This document shows, in pieces, positions 1-8,992 of a DNA stretch of 64,000 nt. The notes beneath the pieces are model-generated. The model saw nothing but the letters and a program-made list of their open reading frames with translations, was not told the DNA's origin and did not search any database. Origin of the DNA: Chryseobacterium sp. MYb264 (GTDB taxonomy: Bacteria > Bacteroidota > Bacteroidia > Flavobacteriales > Weeksellaceae); assembly GCF_035974275.1 (NCBI RefSeq), contig NZ_CP142422.1, positions 4,402,001-4,466,000 of the forward strand, given 5' to 3'. The stretch's first letter is position 1. Every line of letters begins with the position of its first letter. A program made the position numbers and the translations under genes.

Positions 1-1079
1 TTTACAAGATTGGTTTCATTCGCAAATAACGGATCGAAATCGTCCACATTTACATTAGATCCACCTTCAAACGGCTGGTATCTCACGGCATTTCTCAATC
101 TGTTTGTTCCTTGAGAACCTGTAGAAGATGTTCCTGCCCCGAAAATCGTTTGTCTGCTGTATCTGGCATTCAAAGTCATGCTCAACTTCTTCGAAATATC
201 ATAATCGTATTTGAAGTTGGCCATGTTTCTTTTAAATCCGGAACCAATCATGATTCCGTCTTCCTGCATATTATTTAATGATAATGAGAACGATGAATTA
301 TCTGATCCTCCGGTTACAGAAAGATTGTGCGTAAAGTTGAAGGCTTCTCTTCCGAATACTTCATCCTGCCAGTCTCTTGTTTTTAGTTTTTTGTAGTCTT
401 CAAGTTTATCATAAGTACCATATCGTGTGACAAATGCATCCATATCGGTCTGTACTCCGCCTCTGTTATACGCTTCATATTGATAGAGCACATATTGGTA
501 AGGATCTAATACATCAATTGTGTTTTGTATTTTTCTTACTCCTAGAAACCCGTTATAGTTGATTGATGTTTTGGCTCTCTTACGTCCTCCTTTGGTCGTG
601 ATCAAAACAACACCGTTCGCCCCTCTTGCACCATAAATATTGGTGGAAGACGCGTCTTTTAGTACCTCAATAGATTCAATTTCTTTTGGAGATAAGATAG
701 ATAGTGCATTATCCATCTGTACCCCATCTACTATATAGAGTGGTGCATTACTCCCCGTGATAGAGTTTCCTCCACGGATAACGATATCCACGTCCGCGCC
801 AGGAGAACCTTCACTTAACGAAACCTGTACTCCGGCCATTCTTCCCTGGATAGCTTCGGCAGCATTGGTGGAAGGCATATCTTTAATTGCATCTGCCTTT
901 ACAGAAGCAACAGAATTGGTAACATCCTTTTTAGAAACTTTGGTATATCCTACCAAAACCACTTCGTCGATTTTAGTTTCTTTTTCCTTTTTCGGTTCTT
1001 TTTCTTGAGCCATAGCAAGGACTGGAAGTAGAAAAACAGTTAAATATAACCACTTTATTGATTGTACTCTTTTATCCAT
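1..1079 (-). CDS. SusC/RagA-family TonB-dependent outer-membrane receptor (N-terminal part)
   Basis: The reverse strand is open from ATG at 1079 to the window edge, so about 360 N-terminal residues are present and the C-terminal barrel lies outside. The protein starts with a signal peptide (MDKRVQSIKWLYLTVFLLPV, then AMAQ). Next come a TonB-box-like segment (IDEVVLVGYT) and a plug domain with the SusC signatures PLYIVDG and ASSTNIYGARGANG. It lacks the usual N-terminal carboxypeptidase-like domain. SusC proteins import oligosaccharides through the outer membrane together with a SusD lipoprotein, which would lie downstream outside the window. Divergent position to kduI and a shared operator suggest a pectin- or uronate-derived glycan substrate (inference). 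Confidence 0.93.
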   Translation of the reverse strand, partial: MDKRVQSIKWLYLTVFLLPVLAMAQEKEPKKEKETKIDEVVLVGYTKVSKKDVTNSVASVKADAIKDMPSTNAAEAIQGRMAGVQVSLSEGSPGADVDIVIRGGNSITGSNAPLYIVDGVQMDNALSILSPKEIESIEVLKDASSTNIYGARGANGVVLITTKGGRKRAKTSINYNGFLGVRKIQNTIDVLDPYQYVLYQYEAYNRGGVQTDMDAFVTRYGTYDKLEDYKKLKTRDWQDEVFGREAFNFTHNLSVTGGSDNSSFSLSLNNMQEDGIMIGSGFKRNMANFKYDYDISKKLSMTLNARYSRQTIFGAGTSSTGSQGTNRLRNAVRYQPFEGGSNVNVDDFDPLFANETNLV

Positions 1080-1208
1080 TTTGTATCCTTATAGTTTTAA
1101 TTCTTGGTTGAAAGTTTTATCTCTGTCTTTTGTGTTTTTAGTGGATTTGTACGTATTCTACAGGGTTTCTAGTGGTCAATATTCTCCGAAAGAATTACGC
1201 ATTTAGAG

Positions 1209-1224
1209 TGCAATCGATTGCGTA
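1209..1224. promoter_or_regulatory. LacI-type operator upstream of susC
   Basis: TGCAATCGATTGCGTA is a near-perfect palindrome centred on CG, as is typical of LacI/GalR-family operators. The same core recurs at 1895 and 18465. The likely ligand protein is the LacI-family regulator encoded at 13223-14257 (inference). Confidence 0.75.
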
Positions 1225-1894
1225 AGTTTTCATTATAAAATATCTTGGCTTCTAAACTAATATTATTTTCCATTACACAAAGAAAAAAATATTATTTTTT
1301 CATTAAATTGATTGCTTAAGTGTGGAAATTTAATAAAACATTTGTTAGTTAGTTTTTTGTAATTAATTGAATATTAATTAATTGTTGTTATCGTGTTAAT
1401 TGATAACTATTGTTAATAAGTTTTCAATTTAAGCGCTGTTTAATGATTTAAAACTTAAAATTTTCTTAAAAATATCACTTTTTTTGCCTGAATAAAATCC
1501 CCAAATTAATGCTCAAGAGTAAAAAAAATACAGTTTTCCTGATTTTTGTCACCTTTTTGGGTGAATATTTCTAACCTTATTTTGTACTTATTAAAGATTG
1601 AACTTAATATCTATTAGATGTAGAGTATATTTAGATATTTATTGTCGATTCGGTAGCTGTTGTTTTACAGTTTTATTTTGGCACGATTTTATATTTAAAC
1701 CATAGTTAAGCATTAATTTTGGTTAAACAAAACCTTACTATTTTCGTGAAAATTTTCTTAATTTCTTGTGGATTTAAATTTTATTATATTGTTTTTCAGT
1801 TAATTACAAATTAAAATGAATTTATTGTTAACTAATTGAAGAATAATTATATATTTATCCCACAAGTATTTCTACAGAATTTTAGTGTAATTTA

Positions 1895-1910
1895 TGCAAT
1901 CGATTACGCA
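1895..1910. promoter_or_regulatory. LacI-type operator upstream of kduI
   Basis: TGCAATCGATTACGCA matches the 1209 operator except for one base in the right arm. It ends 49 bp before the kduI start codon, a position where a repressor would block the promoter or the transcription start. Confidence 0.75.
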
Positions 1911-1959
1911 GTGTTTAACAGGTTTTCACAAAACCGCAAAAGAAAAAGTATAAAGTAGT

Positions 1960-2796
1960 ATGACAAAATCAGAATTTCGTTACGCCCATCATCCGGATGA
2001 TGTAAAAAAATACACAACTGAAGACTTGAGAAGGGAGTTTTTGATGAATGATTTATTTAATGAAGATCAGATCAATGTAGTATATTCTATGTACGACAGA
2101 ATGATCGTTGGAGGAGCAATGCCTGTAAAAAGTGCTTTGAAACTGGAGCCAACAGACGATCTTAAAGCTGAAAATTTCTTAGACAGAAGAGAATTGGGAA
2201 TCATCAATGTAGGTGCTGCCGGAAAGGTGACTGTTGATGGTGAAGTTTTCGAACTGGGAAATAAAGAAGCTTTATACATCGGAAAAGGAGCAAAAGATGT
2301 TATTTTTGAAAACGGAAATGAAGGTCAGACTTTATTTTATTTCAATTCTGCACCGGCTCATCACGCTTATCCTACAAAGAAAATCACAAAAAACGAAGCT
2401 GAAATTGTAGAATTAGGCGAAACAAAATATGCCAACAGACGAACAATCAATAAACTGATTGTGAACAGTGTATTGGAAACTTGCCAGCTGCAAATGGGAA
2501 TGACCGAACTGCATGAAGGAAGCGTTTGGAACACCATGCCTTCTCACACGCACACCAGAAGAATGGAAGCTTATTTCTATTTTGATCTGGAGGAAGGTCA
2601 GGCAGTAAGCCATTTCCTGGGTCAGCCGAATGAAACCCGTCATATCTTTATGAAAAACAATGAAGCGGTATTATCTCCGGAATGGTCTATTCACTCAGGG
2701 GTTGGAACTTCCAACTACACTTTTATCTGGGGAATGGCAGGAGAAAATATGGATTACGGCGATATGGACGCTGTTAAAACTAACGAACTAAAGTAA
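1960..2796 (+). CDS. kduI: 5-dehydro-4-deoxy-D-glucuronate isomerase (KduI)
   Basis: This 278-residue cytosolic isomerase converts 5-keto-4-deoxyuronate, the product of unsaturated oligogalacturonides, to 2,5-diketo-3-deoxygluconate. Its length equals that of the E. coli enzyme. The zinc ligands are visible at the canonical positions: H196 and H198 in PSHTHTRR, E203, and H245 in WSIHSG. It starts the hexuronate operon, 8 bp before kduD, with a LacI-type operator just upstream. Its presence shows that the organism handles lyase-generated, unsaturated pectin products as well as free uronic acids. Confidence 0.97.
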   Translation: MTKSEFRYAHHPDDVKKYTTEDLRREFLMNDLFNEDQINVVYSMYDRMIVGGAMPVKSALKLEPTDDLKAENFLDRRELGIINVGAAGKVTVDGEVFELGNKEALYIGKGAKDVIFENGNEGQTLFYFNSAPAHHAYPTKKITKNEAEIVELGETKYANRRTINKLIVNSVLETCQLQMGMTELHEGSVWNTMPSHTHTRRMEAYFYFDLEEGQAVSHFLGQPNETRHIFMKNNEAVLSPEWSIHSGVGTSNYTFIWGMAGENMDYGDMDAVKTNELK

Positions 2797-2804
2797 TTTT
2801 TCTA

Positions 2805-3587
2805 ATGAATTTATTTGATTTATCCGGTAAAGTTGCCGTTGTTACAGGCGGTACTCACGGATTAGGAATGGCAATGGCAGAAGGTCTTGCCGCTGCAGGT
2901 GCTGAATTGGCGATTACAAGCACAACACCTTCAAAATTAGAGGAAGCTTTAAACTATTATCATTCTAAAGGATATAGCGCAACCGGTTATCTTTTTGATG
3001 TCACTGACGAGTTGGAGGCAGCTCAGAAAGTTGCTTTAATGGAAGCTACCCATGGAAAAATAGACATCTTGGTCAACAACGCAGGAATCATCAAAAGAAT
3101 TCCGGCTTTGGAGATGGAGGTGGAAGACTTTAGAAAAGTAATTGATGTGGATCTTACGGGACCTTTTATCATGTCCAAATTAGTTGGAAAACACATGATC
3201 AAAAGAAAATCCGGAAAGATCATCAACATCTGCTCAATGATGAGTGAGCTCGGGCGTGATAATGTAGTGGCGTACGCTTCTGCAAAAGGCGGACTGAAAA
3301 TGCTTACCAAAAATCTGGCGACAGAATGGGCAAAACACAATATCCAGGTGAACGGAATAGGTCCGGGATATTTTGCGACCTCTCAGACAGAACCAATCCG
3401 GGTAGATGGTAATCCTTTTAACGATTTTATCATCAGCAGAACACCGGAAGGAAGATGGGGAAATCCAGAAGATCTTGCAGGAACGGCTATTTTCTTAGCT
3501 TCTGACGCAAGCAGATTCATCAACGGACAGATTATTTACGTAGATGGCGGAATTTTGGCAACCATCGGAAAACCTTCTAACGAGTAA
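2805..3587 (+). CDS. kduD: 2-deoxy-D-gluconate / 2,5-diketo-3-deoxygluconate 3-dehydrogenase (KduD)
   Basis: This 260-residue short-chain dehydrogenase reduces the KduI product to 2-keto-3-deoxygluconate (KDG). It has the Rossmann motif TGGTHGLG at residues 14-21, NNAG at 91-94, a catalytic serine near 144, and the YASAK catalytic pair Y157/K161. It follows kduI by 8 bp and precedes uxaC by 18 bp, so the three are co-transcribed. KDG then feeds KdgK and Eda encoded downstream. Confidence 0.95.
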   Translation: MNLFDLSGKVAVVTGGTHGLGMAMAEGLAAAGAELAITSTTPSKLEEALNYYHSKGYSATGYLFDVTDELEAAQKVALMEATHGKIDILVNNAGIIKRIPALEMEVEDFRKVIDVDLTGPFIMSKLVGKHMIKRKSGKIINICSMMSELGRDNVVAYASAKGGLKMLTKNLATEWAKHNIQVNGIGPGYFATSQTEPIRVDGNPFNDFIISRTPEGRWGNPEDLAGTAIFLASDASRFINGQIIYVDGGILATIGKPSNE

Positions 3588-3605
3588 CACCACAACTGAA
3601 CAACA

Positions 3606-5003
3606 ATGAAATCTTTTATTACAGATAATTTTTTATTACAAAATAAATACGCGGAAGAATTATACTTCAAATACGCAGAAAAACAACCCATCATTGATTA
3701 TCACAATCACCTAACGCCTAATGATATTGCCGAAGATACCGTTTTCGAAAATATTTCAAAGGTTTGGATTGCGGGTGACCATTACAAATGGAGAGCCATG
3801 CGTACGATGGGCGTGAATGAAAAATTCATTACGGGAGACGCTTCAGACAAAGAGAAATTTGAAGCTTGGGCTAAAACAGTTCCTTATACATTGAGAAATC
3901 CTTTGTATCACTGGACGCATTTGGAACTGAAAAGATATTTCGGAATCGATGAGTTATTGAATGAAAATAATGCGTCAGAAATCTACGATAACATCTCTTC
4001 TCAGCTTCAGACTCCTGAAAAATCAACAAGAGGTTTATTAAAAATGATGAATGTAGAATCTCTGTGCACAACGGAAGACCCTACAGATATTTTGAATTAT
4101 CACCAGGATTTAGCGAAAAGCGATTTCTCGATTAAAGTAAGCACCGCTTTCCGCCCTGATAAAGCGATTTTAATTGAAAACCACAACTTTGCAGATTACA
4201 TTTCTAAATTAGGTGAATCTGCCGGAATTGAAATCAATTCTTATCAGACTTTGTGTGATGCTTTAACTAAAAGAATTGAATATTTCCACGAAAACGGATG
4301 CAGACTGTGCGACCACGGATTGAACAATATTTCTTTCGAAGAAGCTTCAGAAGCAGAAGTAAACGCTATTTTCAATGATAAAATTTCAGGAAAAGTAATC
4401 GCTGCAAAGCAGGTGAATCAATTTAAAACTGCAATCCTTTTATTCTTAGGTGAAGCTTACCATAAATTCGGGTGGGTTCAGCAATTCCATTTAGGAGCGT
4501 TGAGAAATAATAATGAAAGAATGCACAGAATTTTAGGTCCGGATACGGGTTGGGATTCTATCGGTGACTTCGTTCAGGCTGAAACGCTGTCTAAATTACT
4601 GAATGCTTTAGACGGAAAAGATAAGTTGGCTAAAACTATTTTATATAATCTAAATCCTGCTGACAACGAAATTTTCGCAACAATGATCGGAAATTTCAAT
4701 GATGGAAGCATCAAAGGAAAAGTACAGTTCGGTTCAGGATGGTGGTTCCTGGATCAGAAAGATGGAATGATCAAGCAGATGAATGCCCTTTCCAATATGG
4801 GATTAATCAGCTGCTTCGTTGGAATGCTAACAGATTCCAGAAGTTTCCTCTCTTTCCCGAGACACGAATATTTCAGAAGAGTATTGTGTAACTTATTCGG
4901 TGAAGAAATGAAAAATGGAGAGCTACCTGATGATATTGAGCATGTTGGGAAAATAATTTCTGATATTTGTTATCATAATGCTAAAAATTATTTTGATTTT
5001 TAA
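3606..5003 (+). CDS. uxaC: glucuronate/galacturonate isomerase (uronate isomerase)
   Basis: This 465-residue amidohydrolase-superfamily enzyme converts D-galacturonate to D-tagaturonate, or D-glucuronate to D-fructuronate. The metal-binding DYHNHL motif is at residues 31-36, and the length is typical of UxaC. It sits between kduD and kdgK in one orientation. UxaB and UxaA for the galacturonate branch follow in the cluster. No mannonate-branch uxuA/uxuB is seen, so galacturonate is the more likely main substrate. Confidence 0.96.
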   Translation: MKSFITDNFLLQNKYAEELYFKYAEKQPIIDYHNHLTPNDIAEDTVFENISKVWIAGDHYKWRAMRTMGVNEKFITGDASDKEKFEAWAKTVPYTLRNPLYHWTHLELKRYFGIDELLNENNASEIYDNISSQLQTPEKSTRGLLKMMNVESLCTTEDPTDILNYHQDLAKSDFSIKVSTAFRPDKAILIENHNFADYISKLGESAGIEINSYQTLCDALTKRIEYFHENGCRLCDHGLNNISFEEASEAEVNAIFNDKISGKVIAAKQVNQFKTAILLFLGEAYHKFGWVQQFHLGALRNNNERMHRILGPDTGWDSIGDFVQAETLSKLLNALDGKDKLAKTILYNLNPADNEIFATMIGNFNDGSIKGKVQFGSGWWFLDQKDGMIKQMNALSNMGLISCFVGMLTDSRSFLSFPRHEYFRRVLCNLFGEEMKNGELPDDIEHVGKIISDICYHNAKNYFDF

Positions 5004-5245
5004 ATTTAAATAATGTCCCTCGCAGATTCAGCAGATTACGCAAATTATTTAAATTGGCAAAATTTGCTTAATCTGTGAGAGATTTAAAATAATGAGATCC
5101 TCGAAAGTTAAAGAAACGTATAAAAATCTTTGATTTTTAAACTTATGTGATCTTCATATTTTCAATATATTAAACTTCAAGATGACTAAAGTGTCAAAAA
5201 CTTTTGTGCCTTTTGTGGTTAAAATAAAGAGAGTTAATTAAAACT

Positions 5246-6253
5246 ATGAGCAACAAAATAATCACATTCGGAGAAGTCATCATGCGACTTTCGCCACCCG
5301 GCAACAGAACCATGAAGCAAAGCCACGAAATGGAATTCTTTTTCGGCGGAACAGAGCTGAATGTAGCCTCTTCATTGGCAACAATGGGTTGTGATGTGAG
5401 ACATATCAGTAGTGTTTCTGATGATTTTGTAGGTGAATCTGCGCTTTCTTTTGTAAAAAGCTTTGGAATTGATACCTATTTTATTTCTAAAAATGAACAT
5501 CCTCTGGGGCTGTACTTTTTAGAAGTAGGATCTTCAGTTCGTGCCAGCAGAATTGCTTACAACAGATTGAACGGTTCTTTCGCCAATATTCAGCCAGATA
5601 AAATCGACTGGAAGAAAGCATTGGAAGGCTGCCGGTATTTCCACTGGACAGGCATTAGCCCGGGAATTTCTGAAACGGCTTATGAAGCTTTGAAAGAAGG
5701 TTTACAGACCGCCCGTGAATTGGGAATTGAAGTGACAACTGATCCCGCATACCGTTCCAACCTTTGGAAATATGGTAAAAACGGAAATGAAGTGTTGAAA
5801 GAACTGGTTTCTTTATCAACAATATTTATCGGTGGTGTGAATGAAATCAATGAAATTCTCGGAACTCAGTTTTCATCAGATCAACAAGGTTTCCTGGAAG
5901 CTTGTGAAGAATTAAAAAGACAATGTCCATCAATCCATAAAATTTTCGATAAAATAAGAATCGGGGTTACGGCAAGTTCTCAGCAAACACAGGGAAGAGC
6001 TTTGATCAACGGAAATTATGTTGAAACGGTATTTTTAGAAATAGACAATGTAGTCGACAGAATCGGTACGGGAGATGCTTTTGCCGCGGGTTTAATTTAT
6101 GGCCTGATTAATTTTGATGACGAAAAAGCCCTGAATTTTGCCAATGCAGCCTGTGCGATCAAACACACGATTTTAGGAGATATCAACTACAGCAGCGCGG
6201 AAGATATTCTGGAAGTAATGGCTGGAAACTCGGGAGGACGAATCAAGAGATAG
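5246..6253 (+). CDS. kdgK: 2-dehydro-3-deoxygluconokinase
   Basis: This 335-residue PfkB-family sugar kinase phosphorylates KDG to KDPG with ATP. The N-terminus (MSNKIITFGEVIMRLSPP) and the C-terminal ATP-site signature DRIGTGDAFAAGL (catalytic Asp in GTGD) are typical. It lies 242 bp after uxaC, and its product is the substrate of the next gene. The gap contains an imperfect inverted repeat that may be a processing or terminator-like hairpin. Confidence 0.95.
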   Translation: MSNKIITFGEVIMRLSPPGNRTMKQSHEMEFFFGGTELNVASSLATMGCDVRHISSVSDDFVGESALSFVKSFGIDTYFISKNEHPLGLYFLEVGSSVRASRIAYNRLNGSFANIQPDKIDWKKALEGCRYFHWTGISPGISETAYEALKEGLQTARELGIEVTTDPAYRSNLWKYGKNGNEVLKELVSLSTIFIGGVNEINEILGTQFSSDQQGFLEACEELKRQCPSIHKIFDKIRIGVTASSQQTQGRALINGNYVETVFLEIDNVVDRIGTGDAFAAGLIYGLINFDDEKALNFANAACAIKHTILGDINYSSAEDILEVMAGNSGGRIKR

Positions 6254-6339
6254 AGACTTTGTTGTTAGTTGCTGGTTGATAGTTTTTAGCAACCCTTTCA
6301 AAGAAAGTCTAAGCCATAGCTATTATGATCTTTTGTAAG

Positions 6340-6415
6340 CGAAGCGGCTTTGTGAAACTTACAAACAGTTAGTAATTATAAAAATCTTTGTGAACTCCGT
6401 GTTCAAAAAAGATAA
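6340..6415. repeat. intergenic repeat, copy 1 of 3 in the uronate cluster
   Basis: The segment runs from 'ctttgtgaaacttacaaaca' through 'gttagtaattataaaaatct' to 'ttgtgaactccgtgttcaaa'. It resembles the sequences between eda and exuT and between exuT and uxaB. It is non-coding and of unknown role. Confidence 0.55.
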
Positions 6416-6491
6416 AAAAATTAAGTAACAGCACACTAAAGGATGGATAGAACCCTATCAAAGATTATTTTAACAAAATAATTCAAACAAA

Positions 6492-7151
6492 ATGACAAAA
6501 ATTCAATCAGTTACCAATACCATCATTAGTCAGGGCGCTTTGCCACTGTATTATAATGCTGATGAAACGGTAACGTTAGATATATTAAGAGCACTTTACA
6601 AAGCGGGAATCCGTGCAGTGGAATATACAAGCCGTGGCGAATCGGCGTTGAGTAATTTCACCAAAATGGTGGAAATCCGTAATGCAGAAATGCCGGAAAT
6701 GCTTTTAGGAATCGGAACTATTAAGAATTTACAGCAGGCAGAAGCCTATTACAATGCAGGAGCAGATTTCTTTATCAGTCCGGGTTTTGTAGCAGAAGTG
6801 GCGGAATTTTTAATTCCTAAAGATCTACTGTACAGTCCGGGTTGTATGACACCAACTGAAATCATCACGGCTGAAGCAGCAGGAGTAAGTTTTATTAAAT
6901 TATTCCCCGGAAATGCTTTGGGAGCAGGATTTATGAGTGCGATCAAAGATGTTTTTCCAAATCTGAAATTTATGCCGACCGGTGGAGTAGATACCACGAA
7001 AGAAAGTATCGAAAGCTGGTTCAAAGCCGGAGTTTCTGCGGTAGGAATGGGAAGCAAGCTTGTGAGTAAAGAGTTGATGGCTGCAAAAGACTATGTAACG
7101 ATTGAAAACGAAACAAAAAAAGTACTTGATATCATTCAGACTTTAAAATAA
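6492..7151 (+). CDS. eda: KDPG/KHG aldolase
   Basis: This 219-residue class I aldolase splits KDPG to pyruvate and glyceraldehyde-3-phosphate, the last step of the Entner-Doudoroff-like lower uronate pathway. The Schiff-base lysine is K136 in FIKLFPG, the catalytic glutamate is E44 in AVEYTSRG, and the conserved YSPGCMTP segment is at residues 114-121. The chain length matches the bacterial trimeric enzyme. It follows kdgK, consistent with consecutive reactions. Confidence 0.95.
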   Translation: MTKIQSVTNTIISQGALPLYYNADETVTLDILRALYKAGIRAVEYTSRGESALSNFTKMVEIRNAEMPEMLLGIGTIKNLQQAEAYYNAGADFFISPGFVAEVAEFLIPKDLLYSPGCMTPTEIITAEAAGVSFIKLFPGNALGAGFMSAIKDVFPNLKFMPTGGVDTTKESIESWFKAGVSAVGMGSKLVSKELMAAKDYVTIENETKKVLDIIQTLK

Positions 7152-7186
7152 TAATGATAACGTAAAGCAAAAGACTTTGCTGTCTT

Positions 7187-7266
7187 GGTTAACAGAGCGC
7201 CTTTGTGAACTTAAAAACAGTTAGTAGTCAAGAAAAATCTTTGCGGACTTTGCGTTAAAAACAAGA
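7187..7266. repeat. intergenic repeat, copy 2 of 3
   Basis: 'gcgcctttgtgaacttaaaa', 'acagttagtagtcaagaaaa' and 'tctttgcggactttgcgtta' are closely matched by the 8898 copy before uxaB. The spread of this repeat through intergenic gaps suggests a dispersed genomic element, not a cluster-specific regulator. Confidence 0.65.
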
Positions 7267-7313
7267 ATCATTATTAAAAAATATTCAAAAAACTAACTAA
7301 TTCTAAAACTAAT

Positions 7314-8840
7314 ATGAGTTCAGTTAAATCTCTTAAACCTACAAAATACAGATGGACGATATGTCTGCTCTTGTTTTTGGCGACCACCATTAATTATCTG
7401 GATCGTCAGGTTTTATCTTTAACATGGAAAGATTTCATTGCTCCGGAATTTCACTGGAACAATAATGATTACGGAAATATTACCGCATTATTCTCTATTT
7501 TCTATGCCGTGGGAATGCTTTTCGCAGGAAAATTCGTAGACTGGATGGATACCAAAAAAGGTTTCCTTTGGGCAATCGGAGTTTGGTCTGTTGGTGCGGT
7601 TTTACATGCATTCTGTGGAATTGCCACTTCGGGAATTCTTACAGGAAATTGGTTTGCCGGTTTTCATGGTTCTAAAGAATTGATCGGTACGATATCCAAT
7701 ACTTCAGCGATTATCAGTACGAGTGTAACACTATTTATTTTTGCACGTTTTGTATTGGCGATCGGAGAAGCTGGAAATTTTCCGGCAGCAATTAAAACGA
7801 CCGCTGAATATTTCCCTAAAAAAGACAGAGCATTTTCTACAAGTATCTGGAATGCAGGAGCTACCGTTGGAGCTTTGGCAGCACCGCTTACAATCCCCTT
7901 CATTGCAAAAGCAATGGGCTGGGAATGGGCATTTATCATCATTGGGGCGTTAGGATTTGTATGGATGGGACTTTGGGTATTTGTATATAAAAAACCTCAC
8001 GAACATAAAAGAGTAAACGAACATGAACTGAAATATATCAATCAGGATCAGGATGATCTTCCCGTTGAAGAAACATCAGCGCCTGAAAAAGTGTTCACAT
8101 TCAAAGAATGTTTCAGCTACAGACAGACCTGGGCTTTTGCTTTCGGAAAATTCATGACAGACGGTGTCTGGTGGTTCTTTTTATTCTGGACTCCGGCTTA
8201 TCTAAGCTCGGTATACAAAATGGATTCCACGCAAAGTGCATTCCCATTATTCATTCTTTATATGATCACTTTATTGTCGATTATCGGAGGATGGCTACCA
8301 AAATATTTTGTGGAAAAGAAAGGAATGAACGCCTACTCAGGAAGAATGAGAGCCATGTTGATCTTTGCATTTTTCCCTTTATTAGCATTATTAGCACAAC
8401 CTCTTGGTTCAGCAACCTACTGGATTCCTGTTTTAATCATTGGCGTAGCGGGAGCGGCACACCAAGCCTGGTCGGCAAACATATTCTCAACAGTGGGCGA
8501 TATGTTCCCGAAAAAAGCGATTGCAACGATCACCGGAATTGGTGGAATGGCAGGTGGAATTGGTTCATTTATCATCAATAAATCCTCAGGAGTTTTGTTC
8601 GATCATGCTCACAAAGCTTGGTCAACGGTTGACGGAACACCTTTATTGGAAAAATATCCACAATACATCAACGAAAGATTACCAGATGGATTCTTTGAAC
8701 AATTAGAAAAATCAGGCGCAGTAGTCGTAGACGGAATTGATAAAGGATACATGATTATTTTCTCAGTGTGTGCTGTAGCATACCTGATCGCATGGAGCGT
8801 GATGAAAACATTGGTTCCAAAATATAAAGTAATTAAATAA
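7314..8840 (+). CDS. exuT: MFS hexuronate transporter (ACS family, ExuT-like)
   Basis: This 508-residue major-facilitator protein belongs to the anion:cation symporter family. TM1 contains the typical INYLDRQVLS segment, and about 12 membrane segments are evident with a long polar loop near residues 225-260. Its place between eda and uxaB makes it the inner-membrane importer of galacturonate or glucuronate. It is somewhat longer than E. coli ExuT because of insertions in loops (for example around residues 100-125 and the 430-470 region). Confidence 0.9.
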   Translation: MSSVKSLKPTKYRWTICLLLFLATTINYLDRQVLSLTWKDFIAPEFHWNNNDYGNITALFSIFYAVGMLFAGKFVDWMDTKKGFLWAIGVWSVGAVLHAFCGIATSGILTGNWFAGFHGSKELIGTISNTSAIISTSVTLFIFARFVLAIGEAGNFPAAIKTTAEYFPKKDRAFSTSIWNAGATVGALAAPLTIPFIAKAMGWEWAFIIIGALGFVWMGLWVFVYKKPHEHKRVNEHELKYINQDQDDLPVEETSAPEKVFTFKECFSYRQTWAFAFGKFMTDGVWWFFLFWTPAYLSSVYKMDSTQSAFPLFILYMITLLSIIGGWLPKYFVEKKGMNAYSGRMRAMLIFAFFPLLALLAQPLGSATYWIPVLIIGVAGAAHQAWSANIFSTVGDMFPKKAIATITGIGGMAGGIGSFIINKSSGVLFDHAHKAWSTVDGTPLLEKYPQYINERLPDGFFEQLEKSGAVVVDGIDKGYMIIFSVCAVAYLIAWSVMKTLVPKYKVIK

Positions 8841-8897
8841 AATATTCAGCCTTAAACCTTAAAGGTTTGATTAAGAAAAAACTTCGTGATCTTATTT

Positions 8898-8973
8898 AAG
8901 TGAAACGCCTTTGCGAACTTAAAAACGATTAGTAGTCGAAAAAAACTTTGCGCCCTTTGCGTTAAAAACAAGC
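8898..8973. repeat. intergenic repeat, copy 3 of 3
   Basis: 'cgcctttgcgaacttaaaaa' and 'ctttgcgccctttgcgttaa' match the copy at 7187-7266. It lies just before uxaB. Confidence 0.65.
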
Positions 8974-8992
8974 GCAAGCAACATTAGAAAAG

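Larger units (their letters stand above)
1080..1959. other. AT-rich divergent regulatory region between susC and kduI
   Basis: This 880-bp stretch has no credible ORF. It is strongly AT-rich and holds two copies of a palindromic LacI-type operator, one about 130 bp before susC and one about 50 bp before kduI. No RNA gene was recognised. A half-site-like TTGATTGCTTAAG occurs near 1308. Confidence 0.7.
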